Shown: piece by piece, positions 21,435-30,148 of the stretch
How positions within the stretch are numbered: the first letter of the stretch is position 1
How the letters are laid out: every line of letters starts with the position of its first letter
The notes under the pieces: model-generated
Told to the model about the DNA's origin: nothing
The model's database searches: none
Seen by the model: the letters and a program-made list of their open reading frames with translations, nothing else
Origin: an uncultured Bacteroidales bacterium
GTDB taxonomy: Bacteria; Bacteroidota; Bacteroidia; Bacteroidales; Marinilabiliaceae
Direction: 5' to 3'
Assembly (NCBI GenBank): GCA_934717675.1
Contig: CAKUYZ010000006.1
Coordinates: forward strand, 3,417-67,416
DNA length: 64,000 bases
Translations under genes and position numbers: made by a program

Positions 21435-22373
21435 CTAGACCTTTTTTATCGCCTCCACCGCCTCTCGTCCCATCCCCGTGTAGGCCATGACCTTCTCCAC
21501 AGTCTCGCCAGCCCCCAGCATCATTTTGGCTATGCTCGCCTTGGCGTTCGCCTCACCCTCTTCTTTGCCCTCTCTTATTCCCTCAGCCTTGCCCTCTCTT
21601 ATTCCCTCCTCCTTGCCATCCATCTTGCCCTCCTCATAGCCACGGCGGCTGCCGATCTGGGTGGCCTCCGAGATGAGGGTGCGCTCCGACCGGACGGCAT
21701 CCCAGAAGTCGTCATAGGCCAGGAGCTCGCCCTTGGTGAACGAGGCCATACGGACCACGCCGAGCGCCTTACTTATCAGAGGGTTACCCTCCAGCTCCTC
21801 CGGAGCCTCGGTCGTGTCCTCGTTTATCTCCGTCAGGAAACGGAGCCACAGCACGGCCATGCGCTTCTCCGTGGAGCTCGTGGGGTGGAACTTCGGCAGC
21901 TCGACGAACGTCATGTGGATGCCGTCTAGGCGCTTGTCTGAGTGGCGCTCGTGGGAGATGCTGTAGTTGTGGATGCACTCGCCAGGGAGGTCGGGGAGGA
22001 AGACTCCGTCCACCAGGCAGAGGGCGTAGACCGGCTGGAGGACGTTGTACTCGTAGCTTCTGTCCAACTGGCGGACGAAGGCCTTAGACGTGTTGAAAAG
22101 CACGCGCTTCATGAAGGCGGGGGTCCACACAGTCTGCATCTCTACCAGGAACTGGCGGCCTGACTTGTCCGCGCAACGGACGTCGACGATGCTGTTCCGA
22201 GCCAGGGGGATGTCGGGGACGAGCTCCGGTGTCAGGTACTCCACGCTGGCCACCTCGCAGCCCGCGGGCAGCGGCACCAGGGCGTTTATCAGGCTTATGA
22301 CCAGGTCTTTGTGCTCGCCGAAGATGCGCTTGAATGTCAAGTCCGCTTTCGGGTCCAGGTATCTCTCTTTCAT
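21435..22373 (-). CDS. Rpn family PD-(D/E)XK nuclease / putative transposase
   Basis: A 312-residue member of the PD-(D/E)XK nuclease-transposase family (Rpn-like). These proteins stimulate recA-independent recombination in E. coli and are common, often multi-copy, in Bacteroidetes. The family N-terminus YLDPKADLTFKRIFGEHKDLVISLINAL is present. The nuclease core is seen as NSIVDVRCADKSGRQFLVEMQT (Asp, then Glu-x-Gln). The C-terminus has a charged repetitive tract of EGK/KEEG units (about residues 245-275) before a helical end. The start at 22373 follows the family; the upstream in-frame extension was rejected. A minus-strand -7 motif TATATTTG (22393-22400) supports this. It is transcribed alone. 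No terminal inverted repeats or target duplications are seen, so it is not evidently an intact mobile element. Confidence 0.88.
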   Translation of the reverse strand: MKERYLDPKADLTFKRIFGEHKDLVISLINALVPLPAGCEVASVEYLTPELVPDIPLARNSIVDVRCADKSGRQFLVEMQTVWTPAFMKRVLFNTSKAFVRQLDRSYEYNVLQPVYALCLVDGVFLPDLPGECIHNYSISHERHSDKRLDGIHMTFVELPKFHPTSSTEKRMAVLWLRFLTEINEDTTEAPEELEGNPLISKALGVVRMASFTKGELLAYDDFWDAVRSERTLISEATQIGSRRGYEEGKMDGKEEGIREGKAEGIREGKEEGEANAKASIAKMMLGAGETVEKVMAYTGMGREAVEAIKKV

Positions 22374-22392
22374 ATGGATGGGGCGTTTGAGA

Positions 22393-22400
22393 CAAATATA
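22393..22400 (-). promoter_or_regulatory. -7 promoter element for the Rpn-family gene
   Basis: CAAATATA on the plus strand reads TATATTTG on the minus strand, 20 nt before the ATG at 22373. Confidence 0.6.
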
Positions 22401-22502
22401 GCTATTTTCAAGTTGTTGGCGGCGTTCGCCCTGCGCTTGGAGCCTAGAGGGCACCCCTCGGCATAGGCACGAATTTAAATTAGGATTTCGCAATAATTGA
22501 AT

Positions 22503-22510
22503 TATATTTG
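22503..22510 (+). promoter_or_regulatory. -7 promoter element for the HU-SPOR gene
   Basis: TATATTTG matches TAnnTTTG in an AT-rich patch (22470-22515) that contrasts with the surrounding GC-rich sequence. It gives a leader of about 100 nt to the ATG at 22619. Confidence 0.6.
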
Positions 22511-22618
22511 CAATCACAGCCCTGTACACGCCTGCCGCACGTCTCTTTGCGTCATGGCAATGGCCGCCAATGCCACACGTCATGCTGCGGTGGGCTGCGT
22601 CTGGAGTATTAATTTCTC

Positions 22619-23572
22619 ATGGATCAATACATCAAGAAGCTGCTCTCGGCAGAGCCGAGGGTCATAATCCCGCAGTTTGGCAGCATTCAGGCCCTGCGGG
22701 AAGACACCGTGTCGCTCTCTTTCAACCAATACCTCAATTTCGACGATGGCAAGCTCGCGGCGGAGATTCAAAAAGACTCGGGCGTGAGCGAAGAGGAGGC
22801 TCAGCGAATGATCCGCGACGCGGTGGACTCGTACAACAACCAGCTGCAAGACGGCCAGACCGTCACCATGGCAGGAATAGGCACGTTCCACAGCGATGGG
22901 GAAGGTCACGTGATCTTTGAGCAAGACCCGAACTACACAGATGACGCACCCGCTGAGCAGCCAACCACTCCTCCAACAACTCCGCAGCCCGTTGCGGAAG
23001 AGCCCGCCGAAGCCCCGTTTCCGAAACCTGAACCCGAGGCGGACATCCCTCAAGGAGATAAAAAAAGCCACAAAGGCCTGTGGGTCACAGTGGCCATTGT
23101 GCTTCTGCTCATCATAATATGGCTGCTACTCTTCGTCTTGTTCAAAGACAATGCGGTATACAAGTTCTTCTGCGGCCCCAAGGCTCCCGCCACAGAACAG
23201 GTGCAACCAGCCCCTGCGCCAGCCAAGGCCGACACCACAGCCAAGAGCGAGCCTGAGACGAAGGCTGACGCCGCCGTCAAGGAGGCCAAGCCCGCCGCCA
23301 AGGCGCAACCCACGGCGGCTCAGCCTCTCAAGAAGAGATATAACATCATTGTGGGCAGCTACAAAGACGAGCAAGCCGCCCTGCGACGTGTGGAAGACCT
23401 GAAGAGCAAAGGTTTCTCCGAAGCCTTTGTAGGAATGCGCAAAGACCACTTCGTGGCGGTTCTTGCCGACTTCGGCAGCATATCTGAGGCCGAGAGAGTG
23501 CAAGAGCAAATAGTGGACGGTCCCTACCACATTGAGAGCTGGATAACCAACTCAGGCGAGTACGGCCGATAA
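22619..23572 (+). CDS. HU-like / transmembrane / SPOR domain protein
   Basis: A 317-residue protein with three parts. Residues 1-100 resemble the Bacteroidetes HU-CCDC81 domain (MDQYIKKLLSAEPRVIIPQFG; VTMAGIGTFHSDGEGHVIF), a cytoplasmic HU-like fold. A Pro/Glu-rich linker leads to one membrane helix at about residues 150-172 (LWVTVAIVLLLIIIWLLLFV). A Pro/Ala/Lys-rich periplasmic linker follows, then a C-terminal SPOR domain at about 240-315 (RYNIIVGSYKDEQAALRRVEDLKSKGF). SPOR domains bind denuded peptidoglycan at division sites. HU domains bind DNA, although in this family DNA binding is unproven. The layout could link the nucleoid, or another cytoplasmic partner, to septal peptidoglycan. It is monocistronic and ends at a hairpin before dnaG. 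Confidence 0.88.
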   Translation: MDQYIKKLLSAEPRVIIPQFGSIQALREDTVSLSFNQYLNFDDGKLAAEIQKDSGVSEEEAQRMIRDAVDSYNNQLQDGQTVTMAGIGTFHSDGEGHVIFEQDPNYTDDAPAEQPTTPPTTPQPVAEEPAEAPFPKPEPEADIPQGDKKSHKGLWVTVAIVLLLIIIWLLLFVLFKDNAVYKFFCGPKAPATEQVQPAPAPAKADTTAKSEPETKADAAVKEAKPAAKAQPTAAQPLKKRYNIIVGSYKDEQAALRRVEDLKSKGFSEAFVGMRKDHFVAVLADFGSISEAERVQEQIVDGPYHIESWITNSGEYGR

Positions 23573-23597
23573 GACCGCCACCGCACGCCCACGACAC

Positions 23598-23634
23598 AGA
23601 GCCGCCCGCCAGCCCCAATGGCGAAGGCGGCTCT
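23598..23634 (+). terminator. Terminator between the HU-SPOR gene and dnaG
   Basis: The arms AGAGCCGCC and GGCGGCTCT close a 19-nt loop, and CTTTTTGGG follows. Confidence 0.78.
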
Positions 23635-23673
23635 CTTTTTGGGCAAAAATAAGGACACCTAAGGCTCACGGCC

Positions 23674-25740
23674 ATGATCTCGCCACTCATAAAAGAACAG
23701 ATAATAGAGACGGCCAATGACAACATCGTGAGTGTCATTGGAGACTACGTCAAACTGACCAAGCGCGGCAGCAGTTACGTGGGTTGTTGCCCTTTCCACA
23801 GCGAGAAGACCCCCTCGTTCAGCGTGTCGCAGGCCAAGGGGTTCTACCACTGCTTCGGCTGCCACAAGAGCGGCAACGCGGTGGGCTTCGTAATGGAGCT
23901 TGAGAAGATGTCTTTCCCCGACGCGCTGCGCTACCTGGGCAAAAGGTTTGGCATAAGCGTGCCGGAAGAGGAGGCCACGCCAGAAGAGACGCGCGCCGCA
24001 AGGGAGAGAGACGCGCTTTTCGCCGTGATGGAATACGCCACGCGGCGGTTCGAGGCCAACCTGCGAGACACTGACGAAGGCCAGGCCCTGGGCATGACCT
24101 ATTGGCGAAGCCGCGGCTTCCGCGATGACACCATAGCCGCCTTTCGGCTCGGCTACTCGCTCAACCTGCGCGACGGCCTGATGGCCAAAGCCTTGGCAGA
24201 CGGATATAAGGAGGAGGCTCTGATAAAGACGGGCCTCATATCGGCAAAGGCGGAGACGGGCTACAAGCATGACTATTTCCGCGGCCGAGTCATGTTCCCC
24301 ATTCAAAACACGTCGGGCAAGGTCATTGGGTTCGGAGGCCGGGTGCTGGATGCCGCGACGAAGGGCGTCAGCATGAAATACCTCAACACGCCCGAGACGG
24401 AACTCTACAATAAGCGCGACACGCTCTACGGCATATACCAAGCCAGGTCCGAGATCGGGAGGCAAGACAAATGTTACCTTGTTGAGGGATATACCGACGT
24501 CATAGCCATGCATCAGAGCGGCATAGCGAATGTGGTGGCATCGTCAGGCACTGCGCTGACGTCTAGTCAGATAAAGCTCATAAAGAGGTATACCGACAAC
24601 GTCACCGTGCTCTATGACGGAGACTCGGCCGGAATCCACGCCTCGCTCCGCGGCATAGACATGATCCTCCACGAGGGCATGAACGTCAGGGTCTTGCTGC
24701 TGCCAGACGGAGACGACCCCGACTCTTTCTCCCGCAAACACTCCGCCGACGATTTCATAGCCTACGTCAAGGAGCACGAGGTGGACTTCATCACCTATGA
24801 GGCGCAAACACTCATGGCCGACGCGGGAGGCGACCCGCTGAAAAAGGCAGAGGCCACGCACACCATCATAGCCTCCATCGCCGAGGTGCAGGATCAGATA
24901 AAGCGCGAATTTTTCGTCAAGGAGTGCTCCCGCTCCATGGGTGTGAGCGAAGCCACGCTATACGGCGCGCTCCAAAAACGCATGGTGGACAACGCCACGC
25001 AACTGCGAGACAGAGACGTGGCCGAGCAACGCCGCCGGCAATATGCCGAGCAACTGGCAGCCGAGAGGGCAGCCCAACAGCCCGACGCCAACCTGCCGCC
25101 CGACTTGTCGCCATCAGAGGTGGCGATGCTCCAAAGCCAGGGCCTGGCCACAACGGCTCCAAAGCCCCAACCGCAGCCAAAATCCGAAGAAGCCGCGCAG
25201 CCGCAGGAGACGGAGATGAGGGAGGTGATGCGCTTCTTCGTCACCTACACTCAGTGCAAGATGGAAGAGACGGAAGGCAAGCCAACCGTGGCGCAATATA
25301 TCATTGAAGCACTAGACGCCGACCAAATAACGAGCCAAGACCCTATATTGCGCAAGATAATTGACGAGTACCGCAACGCGGCCGACCCGTCGGCCATCAA
25401 TGAGAGGCACTACATTGACATGGACGATGCCGGCGTGGCCAGCTTCGTGGCGAACGCTGTGGGCGGCAGACAGCACCTGAGCAAGATTCACAGCAAATAT
25501 TCAGTCGTGAAAGACGAGGGCGAAATGCTTGACACTCTGGTACCCAGGGCCGTTGACGAATTGCGCATGCGCGTCTTGACGCAGATGATAGACGCGCTGA
25601 TGGCGAAGCTCAACGCCTCGGTGGAGGCAGGTGCGCCAGAAGAGGAGATTGAGGACGTGATGAGACAACTGGCCGACCTCAATAAGGTTAAGCGATCTTT
25701 CTCCGTCAATCGGCTTGGCGAGCGCGCAATAATCAAATGA
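23674..25740 (+). CDS. dnaG: DNA primase
   Basis: Makes RNA primers at the replication fork; 688 residues. The N-terminal CHC2 zinc finger is complete (CCPFHSEKTPSFSV ... FYHCFGCHKSG, about residues 35-65). The catalytic core and TOPRIM domain follow, with YLVEGYTDVIAMHQSG and LYDGDSAGIHAS (about 265-320). A Gln/Ala/Pro-rich linker at about 440-510 leads to a helical C-terminal region that in this phylum stands in for the helicase-binding domain. The ATG at 23674 begins MISPLIKEQI, a normal start. The stop overlaps the start of the next gene by 4 nt (ATGA). Confidence 0.97.
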   Translation: MISPLIKEQIIETANDNIVSVIGDYVKLTKRGSSYVGCCPFHSEKTPSFSVSQAKGFYHCFGCHKSGNAVGFVMELEKMSFPDALRYLGKRFGISVPEEEATPEETRAARERDALFAVMEYATRRFEANLRDTDEGQALGMTYWRSRGFRDDTIAAFRLGYSLNLRDGLMAKALADGYKEEALIKTGLISAKAETGYKHDYFRGRVMFPIQNTSGKVIGFGGRVLDAATKGVSMKYLNTPETELYNKRDTLYGIYQARSEIGRQDKCYLVEGYTDVIAMHQSGIANVVASSGTALTSSQIKLIKRYTDNVTVLYDGDSAGIHASLRGIDMILHEGMNVRVLLLPDGDDPDSFSRKHSADDFIAYVKEHEVDFITYEAQTLMADAGGDPLKKAEATHTIIASIAEVQDQIKREFFVKECSRSMGVSEATLYGALQKRMVDNATQLRDRDVAEQRRRQYAEQLAAERAAQQPDANLPPDLSPSEVAMLQSQGLATTAPKPQPQPKSEEAAQPQETEMREVMRFFVTYTQCKMEETEGKPTVAQYIIEALDADQITSQDPILRKIIDEYRNAADPSAINERHYIDMDDAGVASFVANAVGGRQHLSKIHSKYSVVKDEGEMLDTLVPRAVDELRMRVLTQMIDALMAKLNASVEAGAPEEEIEDVMRQLADLNKVKRSFSVNRLGERAIIK

Positions 25741-26855
25741 GCGCATCCGTCATTTTTTGTGCCGCGGCGTTGGCACTCATGCTTTTACCTTATGTCATCA
25801 TCATAGGCTTGTGCGCTGTGGCCGTTAGCCGACGCAGTGAGCGCGGCGAAGAAGTCCGGTGCGGAGACCGCATGGCCACCGTCTCGGTCATCGTGTGCGT
25901 CAGCCATGAGGATGTGGCGGAGTTGAGCAAGTGCGTTGGCACTCTGAGCCTCGCCTTACGAGACGGCGACGAGGCGATCTTTGTGGCAGACCACGCCGAA
26001 CCAGAGACCGTCCGATGGCTCAAGGAGGCGAGCTTGGCGCACGAAGGCATCCGTATGGTGGAGAATGACGGGCGCAAAGGCAAAAAAACGGCCCAAGCGC
26101 AAGGCGTGGCGTTGGCCAAGTCGCGCATAGTCATGTGCGCCGACGCCGATTGCGTCTTTGGCGGCGGGTGTGTAGACGCCGTGCGGCGGGCTGCCCCAGC
26201 GGGGGGAGACTTCCTGCTCCTGCTGCCCGTGATGATGGAGGGGGGACGCGGGCTGTGGGGCGCTATGGTGGAGATGGAGTTCGTGTGCCTCCAAGTTGTC
26301 ACGGCCGGCACGGCCATTATGAAAATACCCACCATGGCCAATGGTGCCGGCATGGCGTTTGACCGCGACCTGTTCACCTCCCACGACTCTATGAGTTGTT
26401 ACGCCTCGGGCGACGATATGTTCCTCCTTCTCCACGCCATTCACGCGGGGGCGGACATCCGCTTCCTATGCCGCCGCGACGCCTTGATACGCACCGCCGG
26501 GCCGCGCGGCATCGGGGCATACCTCCGCCAACGCACGCGATGGTTGGCCAAGGCGGGAGGATATTCCTCAGCGGGGGGCTCGGCTGTGGCGGCTCTTGCC
26601 GTCATTGTCTTCGCGGCTGTCATGGCGTGGCCCGTCATGGCCATATTTGCGGTCGCGGGCATGGCCCCGTGGTGGCTGATGGCCGTGGCCTTTGCCGTCA
26701 AACTTATTGTGGACTCCGCCACTTTTGCCGCAGGGCGGAGGCTGTGGCCATCGCGCGCGTCCGTGGCGGCGGCGTTGCCGTTGGAGGCCATTTACCCGCT
26801 CATGACCATTGTGGTGGCCATTCGCGCTGCCTTGGCCGATAAAAAAAGATGGTAG
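25737..26855 (+). CDS. Membrane glycosyltransferase family 2 protein
   Basis: A 372-residue inner-membrane glycosyltransferase. An N-terminal membrane helix (about residues 3-30) is followed by a GT-A domain with VSVIVCVSHED, the metal-binding MCADADCVF and the Q-x-x-R-W signature RQRTRW. Two or three C-terminal membrane helices come next (about 280-360). The motif order fits processive or hyaluronan/cellulose-synthase-like GT2 enzymes. The sugar and product are unknown. It overlaps dnaG by 4 nt, which implies coupling even though the functions look unrelated. The stop lies in the left arm of the terminator at 26848-26878. Confidence 0.88.
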   Translation: MSASVIFCAAALALMLLPYVIIIGLCAVAVSRRSERGEEVRCGDRMATVSVIVCVSHEDVAELSKCVGTLSLALRDGDEAIFVADHAEPETVRWLKEASLAHEGIRMVENDGRKGKKTAQAQGVALAKSRIVMCADADCVFGGGCVDAVRRAAPAGGDFLLLLPVMMEGGRGLWGAMVEMEFVCLQVVTAGTAIMKIPTMANGAGMAFDRDLFTSHDSMSCYASGDDMFLLLHAIHAGADIRFLCRRDALIRTAGPRGIGAYLRQRTRWLAKAGGYSSAGGSAVAALAVIVFAAVMAWPVMAIFAVAGMAPWWLMAVAFAVKLIVDSATFAAGRRLWPSRASVAAALPLEAIYPLMTIVVAIRAALADKKRW

Positions 26856-26878
26856 CGAGGCCGAACCACGCCACCATC
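26848..26878. terminator. Bidirectional terminator between the GT2 and DUF3108 genes
   Basis: Stem GATGGTAGCG / CGCCACCATC (one mismatch). It is flanked by ATATTTTTT on the plus side and by a run of seven A on the left, which reads as a T-run on the minus strand. It serves both convergent genes and includes the GT2 stop codon. Confidence 0.75.
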
Positions 26879-26909
26879 ATATTTTTTCCCGTCAGAAGTC
26901 ACTCGTCTG

Positions 26910-27707
26910 TCAGTGCCTCAACCCTGTCGCCTTGGTCAACTCGCAGACAAAAGAACCCACCGTCATGTCAAACTGAATCTTTACAGGCAGCCGGTTAGCG
27001 TCGGCCGTAATCCAAAGGTGCATATCGTCTTTGTTCTTGAACGATCGTCCCACCTCCGTCACGGGCGTGAACTTGTAACACCGCTTCTCGCCCATCACTG
27101 TGTTGAGGGTCTCTATGCCGTCATACCTTATGTTGAGCGGGTATATCTCGTCAGAGAAAAACGTCTGGTAGAAGACTGTGTCTCCGGGTGTCAACCGGCT
27201 GTCGAAGGCGTTGTTGCGGGCGTGGTAGAAGGCCCCGACTATGTCAACGAGCCTGTCCGGCATGGCCACTCGGCTCGTCTCCTCGGGTTTGTCTCGCCTC
27301 TTCACCACTTTGAGCATCTGGCCATTGTGGCGGTCATAAACCACTTTGTCACAATATCTGTAGCGTCCCTCCCTTATGTTTCTCTTGCTCATGAGGGGCA
27401 GCTGCGTCTGCCGGTCCATATAGCTCTCGTAGCTGTCCCTGACTTTATAGAACACATCCGCCACGCCCGTCGTTCGGCCTCCGCACACCACGTGGTTCAC
27501 GTGCCGGCCGTCCATCACAGTGTCGCGCACCGTGAAGTGCCCCTCGCCTCCTTTTATGAAGCCGTAGCGGACAGTGTAGGTCAAATCCTCTCCGGGCCCG
27601 AAAGACTCAGACACCACGCCCGAATATTGCGGCCGATGGGTAGTTTGGGCGCTCACAGGCGCAAAAGTCGCCACGATGGCGGCCATAAGGGTCACATATC
27701 TGCTCAT
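26910..27707 (-). CDS. DUF3108 domain exported protein
   Basis: A 265-residue protein with a type I signal (MSRYVTLMAAIVATFAPVSAQ). The rest is a single beta-rich DUF3108 domain: the family start FGPGEDLTYTVRYGFIKGGEGHFTV, a middle VGAFYHARNN, and the end DMHLWITADANRLPVKIQFDMTVGSFVCEL. DUF3108 proteins are predicted periplasmic or outer-membrane-associated, with a LolA/LolB-like sheet suggested for some. Their function is not established. It lies 60 nt downstream of tsaB on the same strand, so the two may be co-transcribed. Confidence 0.88.
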   Translation of the reverse strand: MSRYVTLMAAIVATFAPVSAQTTHRPQYSGVVSESFGPGEDLTYTVRYGFIKGGEGHFTVRDTVMDGRHVNHVVCGGRTTGVADVFYKVRDSYESYMDRQTQLPLMSKRNIREGRYRYCDKVVYDRHNGQMLKVVKRRDKPEETSRVAMPDRLVDIVGAFYHARNNAFDSRLTPGDTVFYQTFFSDEIYPLNIRYDGIETLNTVMGEKRCYKFTPVTEVGRSFKNKDDMHLWITADANRLPVKIQFDMTVGSFVCELTKATGLRH

Positions 27708-27767
27708 GATGGTTGACTACTTTTCCGTCCTCAACCACCAAGGCCGGAAATGAAGCCTCCGGAAGTG

Positions 27768-28454
27768 TCAGTAATTGAGGACTTTGTTCTTTGGCGTTGT
27801 GGCCACGAACTCCTTGAGATAGAACGGCTCAAAATATGCCACGCTCTCCACCTGGCCTGCCACGAGCCTGTCATGCGCCAGGGCCGCCATGTCTTTGGCC
27901 AAAGGCTTTATCCCCGCCACAAAGTGGGCGTTAGGGCTCTTAATCACGGCCTGGCACTTGTCCGCGCCGTTGCCACCAAACGTTATCTCGTTATGGGCAA
28001 GTTCCGTGCCAAAGCTGGCCTCATCAACCACCACAGCCGCCGTGGGGCTGAAAATCTGGCCATCACGGCCAATTATGGCCGCATACACCTCCATTCGGCG
28101 CGCGTCTATCATGGGGCAGGCCATGCGGCAGTCGGGGTCGGCCTCAAATATGGCGTGAGCCATTACGCTGAGCGTGGGCACGGCAATGAGCTTTATGCCA
28201 GCGGCGTAGGCAATGCCCTTGGCCGTCGAGGCGCCTATGCGGAGCCCTGTGTAAGAGCCCGGGCCGGAGCTTACCGCCACGGCGTCGAGATCCCTGTAGT
28301 TGAGGCTGGCCCCGCTCATAAGGTCGGCTATCATCGGGGCCAGGCGCGAAGCGTGCTGCGGGGTCCCGGTATACTCCATGCTTTTGAGGGTACGACCCTC
28401 GTCACTCAGGGCCACCGAGCAGACGTCGGTGGATGTCTCGATGCTAAGAATCAT
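27768..28454 (-). CDS. tsaB: tRNA threonylcarbamoyladenosine biosynthesis protein TsaB
   Basis: Partner of TsaD in the complex that makes t6A37 in ANN-decoding tRNAs; cytoplasmic, 228 residues. It is an ASKHA-fold protein with the N-terminal MILSIETSTDVCSVALS, the helix HASRLAPMI, and GPGSYTGLRIGASTAKGIAYA in the middle. The start is unambiguous. A minus-strand -7-like TATATTCG lies at 28535-28542. Confidence 0.95.
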   Translation of the reverse strand: MILSIETSTDVCSVALSDEGRTLKSMEYTGTPQHASRLAPMIADLMSGASLNYRDLDAVAVSSGPGSYTGLRIGASTAKGIAYAAGIKLIAVPTLSVMAHAIFEADPDCRMACPMIDARRMEVYAAIIGRDGQIFSPTAAVVVDEASFGTELAHNEITFGGNGADKCQAVIKSPNAHFVAGIKPLAKDMAALAHDRLVAGQVESVAYFEPFYLKEFVATTPKNKVLNY

Positions 28455-28880
28455 TGCTCTTACGATATTTTACTCCGAAATCTTTGCTTCAGTCCGGGCC
28501 TTCGCCAAGGCGTCTCCCCCGCCCGAAGCGAGTGCGAATATAGCTAAGACAAGCCTAAGAAAAAACTATATTTTTTTGCCCCGGCCGATGCGCCCACCAT
28601 ACGGACGAGGCATTGCGAATCAGCATCAACTTATTAAATTCCAACATATTGCTCATCATCAAACCGTGCCACCCCTCTTTCATCCATTTCGCGTTAGCGA
28701 CAACGGGCATAGGCCACGAAGCCTAGTGTTTTCGGCACAAGAAAAAATTTCGTCCCGCCCAAATGTTAAAGCCGAGGCGCACCTCTCGGCATGATGCCGG
28801 GAATAGAAAAAATGGTATATTCGCGCCCGTGCCACGTGATGGCACCTAGTTAGGTATCAACAACAAAACAAAAACACAAA
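28455..28880. other. Divergent intergenic region, rpsP leader with hairpin
   Basis: These 426 nt separate tsaB and rpsP and hold no convincing gene. A -7-like TATATTCG for rpsP is at 28816-28823. The transcribed leader carries a small hairpin GTGCCA-cgtga-TGGCAC (28829-28845). The 14-mer GCCACGTGATGGCA in it (28831-28844) recurs exactly inside rpsP at 28961-28974. The stretch 28555-28680 is AT-rich. The last 20 nt before the ATG are A/C-rich, as is usual for well-translated Bacteroidetes genes. Confidence 0.5.
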
Positions 28881-29438
28881 ATGGCAGTTAAAATCCGTCT
28901 GGCTCGTCATGGCCGCAAAGGCTACGCTTTCTACCACATCGTGGTAGCCGACGTAAGAGCGCCACGTGATGGCAAGTTCATCGAGCGCATCGGTTCTTAC
29001 AACCCTAACACCAACCCCGCCACCATCGACGTGAACGCCGAGGCCGCCCTCCGTTGGCTCAGCAATGGCGCGCAGCCCACTGACACGGTGCGCAGCATCC
29101 TCTCCCGCGAGGGCGTCATGCTCCAGAAGCACCTCAGCGTAGGCGTCAAGAAGGGCGCCCTGACCCAGGAGCAGGCCGACGCCAAGCTCGCAGCTTGGAA
29201 AGAGGAGAAAGCCAAGAAGCTCGCAGCCATCGCAAACAAGGCGGCCGACACCAAGGCAGCCAGCGCAAAGGCACTGCAAGAGCAGGAGGCTAAAATCAAC
29301 GCGGAGCGCGCTGAGGCCATTGCCAAGAAGAAGGCGGAGGCCGAGGCTGCCAAGGCTGCTGAAGCTGCCGCCAAGGCAGCCGAGGAGGCCGCTAAGGCCG
29401 AGGAGGCCGCAGCCCCCGAGGCTCCCGCAGCCGAGTAA
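28881..29438 (+). CDS. rpsP: 30S ribosomal protein S16 with long charged C-terminal tail
   Basis: A small-subunit ribosomal protein. Residues 1-80 are a standard S16 ([58 protein letters not shown]). The next 100 or so residues form an Ala/Lys/Glu-rich helical tail ending [12 protein letters not shown]. Total length is 185, against about 80-90 in E. coli; extended S16 is usual in Bacteroidetes. It is transcribed alone between its own leader and a strong terminator, without the rimM-trmD-rplS neighbours of the Proteobacterial operon. Confidence 0.97.
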   Translation: MAVKIRLARHGRKGYAFYHIVVADVRAPRDGKFIERIGSYNPNTNPATIDVNAEAALRWLSNGAQPTDTVRSILSREGVMLQKHLSVGVKKGALTQEQADAKLAAWKEEKAKKLAAIANKAADTKAASAKALQEQEAKINAERAEAIAKKKAEAEAAKAAEAAAKAAEEAAKAEEAAAPEAPAAE

Positions 29439-29462
29439 AAAACGGCTAGCCTGACAAGCACA

Positions 29463-29503
29463 AGATGCGGCGCACAAGGGTCATGACTCTATGCGCCGCA
29501 TCT
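29463..29503 (+). terminator. rpsP terminator
   Basis: The 12-bp arms AGATGCGGCGCA and TGCGCCGCATCT flank a 17-nt loop and are followed by TTTTT. A -7-like TATCTTCG for hisH follows at 29513-29520. Confidence 0.85.
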
Positions 29504-29536
29504 TTTTTGTCTTATCTTCGCGCCAAAGACAACGAA

Positions 29537-30136
29537 ATGAACATCGCGGTAGTGAAATATAACGCCGGCAACATCCGCTCCGTTCTCAACGCCTTGGAGC
29601 GGCTGGGCGTGACGACGAACCTCACGGACAACCCAGACGAGCTACGAAACGCAGACAAGGTGATTTTCCCGGGCCAAGGCGAGGCCTCGACCACTATGGC
29701 ACACCTGCGGCAAACGGGGCTGGCGCAGGTGATCCGATCGCTACGCAACCCCGTCTTGGGCATCTGCGTGGGGATGCAGCTCCTCTGCGCGCACTCCGAG
29801 GAGGGCGACGTGGACTGCCTAGGGGTGTTTGACGTGCCTGTGAAGAGGTTCCCGATCCCACAGCCCAACCCGCTCAACCTGAAAGTGCCGCAAATGGGGT
29901 GGAACAGCATCCACGACATCAGGCAACCACTCTTCTCCGCAGACATGGAGGGCGCCTATGTCTACTGCATCCACAGCTTCTACGTCCCCGTGTGCCAACA
30001 CACCATAGCCACATCGACGCACACTGTGCAATATAGCAACGCCCTGCGGCGCGACAACTTCTTCGCCACGCAGTTCCACCCCGAGAAGAGCGGGTCGGTG
30101 GGCGAGAAAATATTGCGCAATTTCATTGAATTATAA
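29537..30136 (+). CDS. hisH: Imidazole glycerol phosphate synthase, glutamine amidotransferase subunit
   Basis: Supplies ammonia from glutamine to HisF in histidine synthesis; 199 residues. The class I amidotransferase triad is visible: the nucleophile Cys in LGICVGMQLL, and His and Glu in FATQFHPEKSG. The start (MNIAVVKYNAGNIRS) follows the family and the A-rich sequence before it; the in-frame extension to 29465 runs through the rpsP terminator and was rejected. hisA follows after 12 nt. hisF, its obligate partner, is not in the window. Confidence 0.96.
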   Translation: MNIAVVKYNAGNIRSVLNALERLGVTTNLTDNPDELRNADKVIFPGQGEASTTMAHLRQTGLAQVIRSLRNPVLGICVGMQLLCAHSEEGDVDCLGVFDVPVKRFPIPQPNPLNLKVPQMGWNSIHDIRQPLFSADMEGAYVYCIHSFYVPVCQHTIATSTHTVQYSNALRRDNFFATQFHPEKSGSVGEKILRNFIEL

Positions 30137-30148
30137 GACACCCGCCAT

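Noticed and set aside
21435..22373. Insertion sequence carrying the Rpn-family transposase-like gene
   Set aside because: No terminal inverted repeats or target-site duplication seen; the flanks look like ordinary intergenic regions with a promoter and a terminator.
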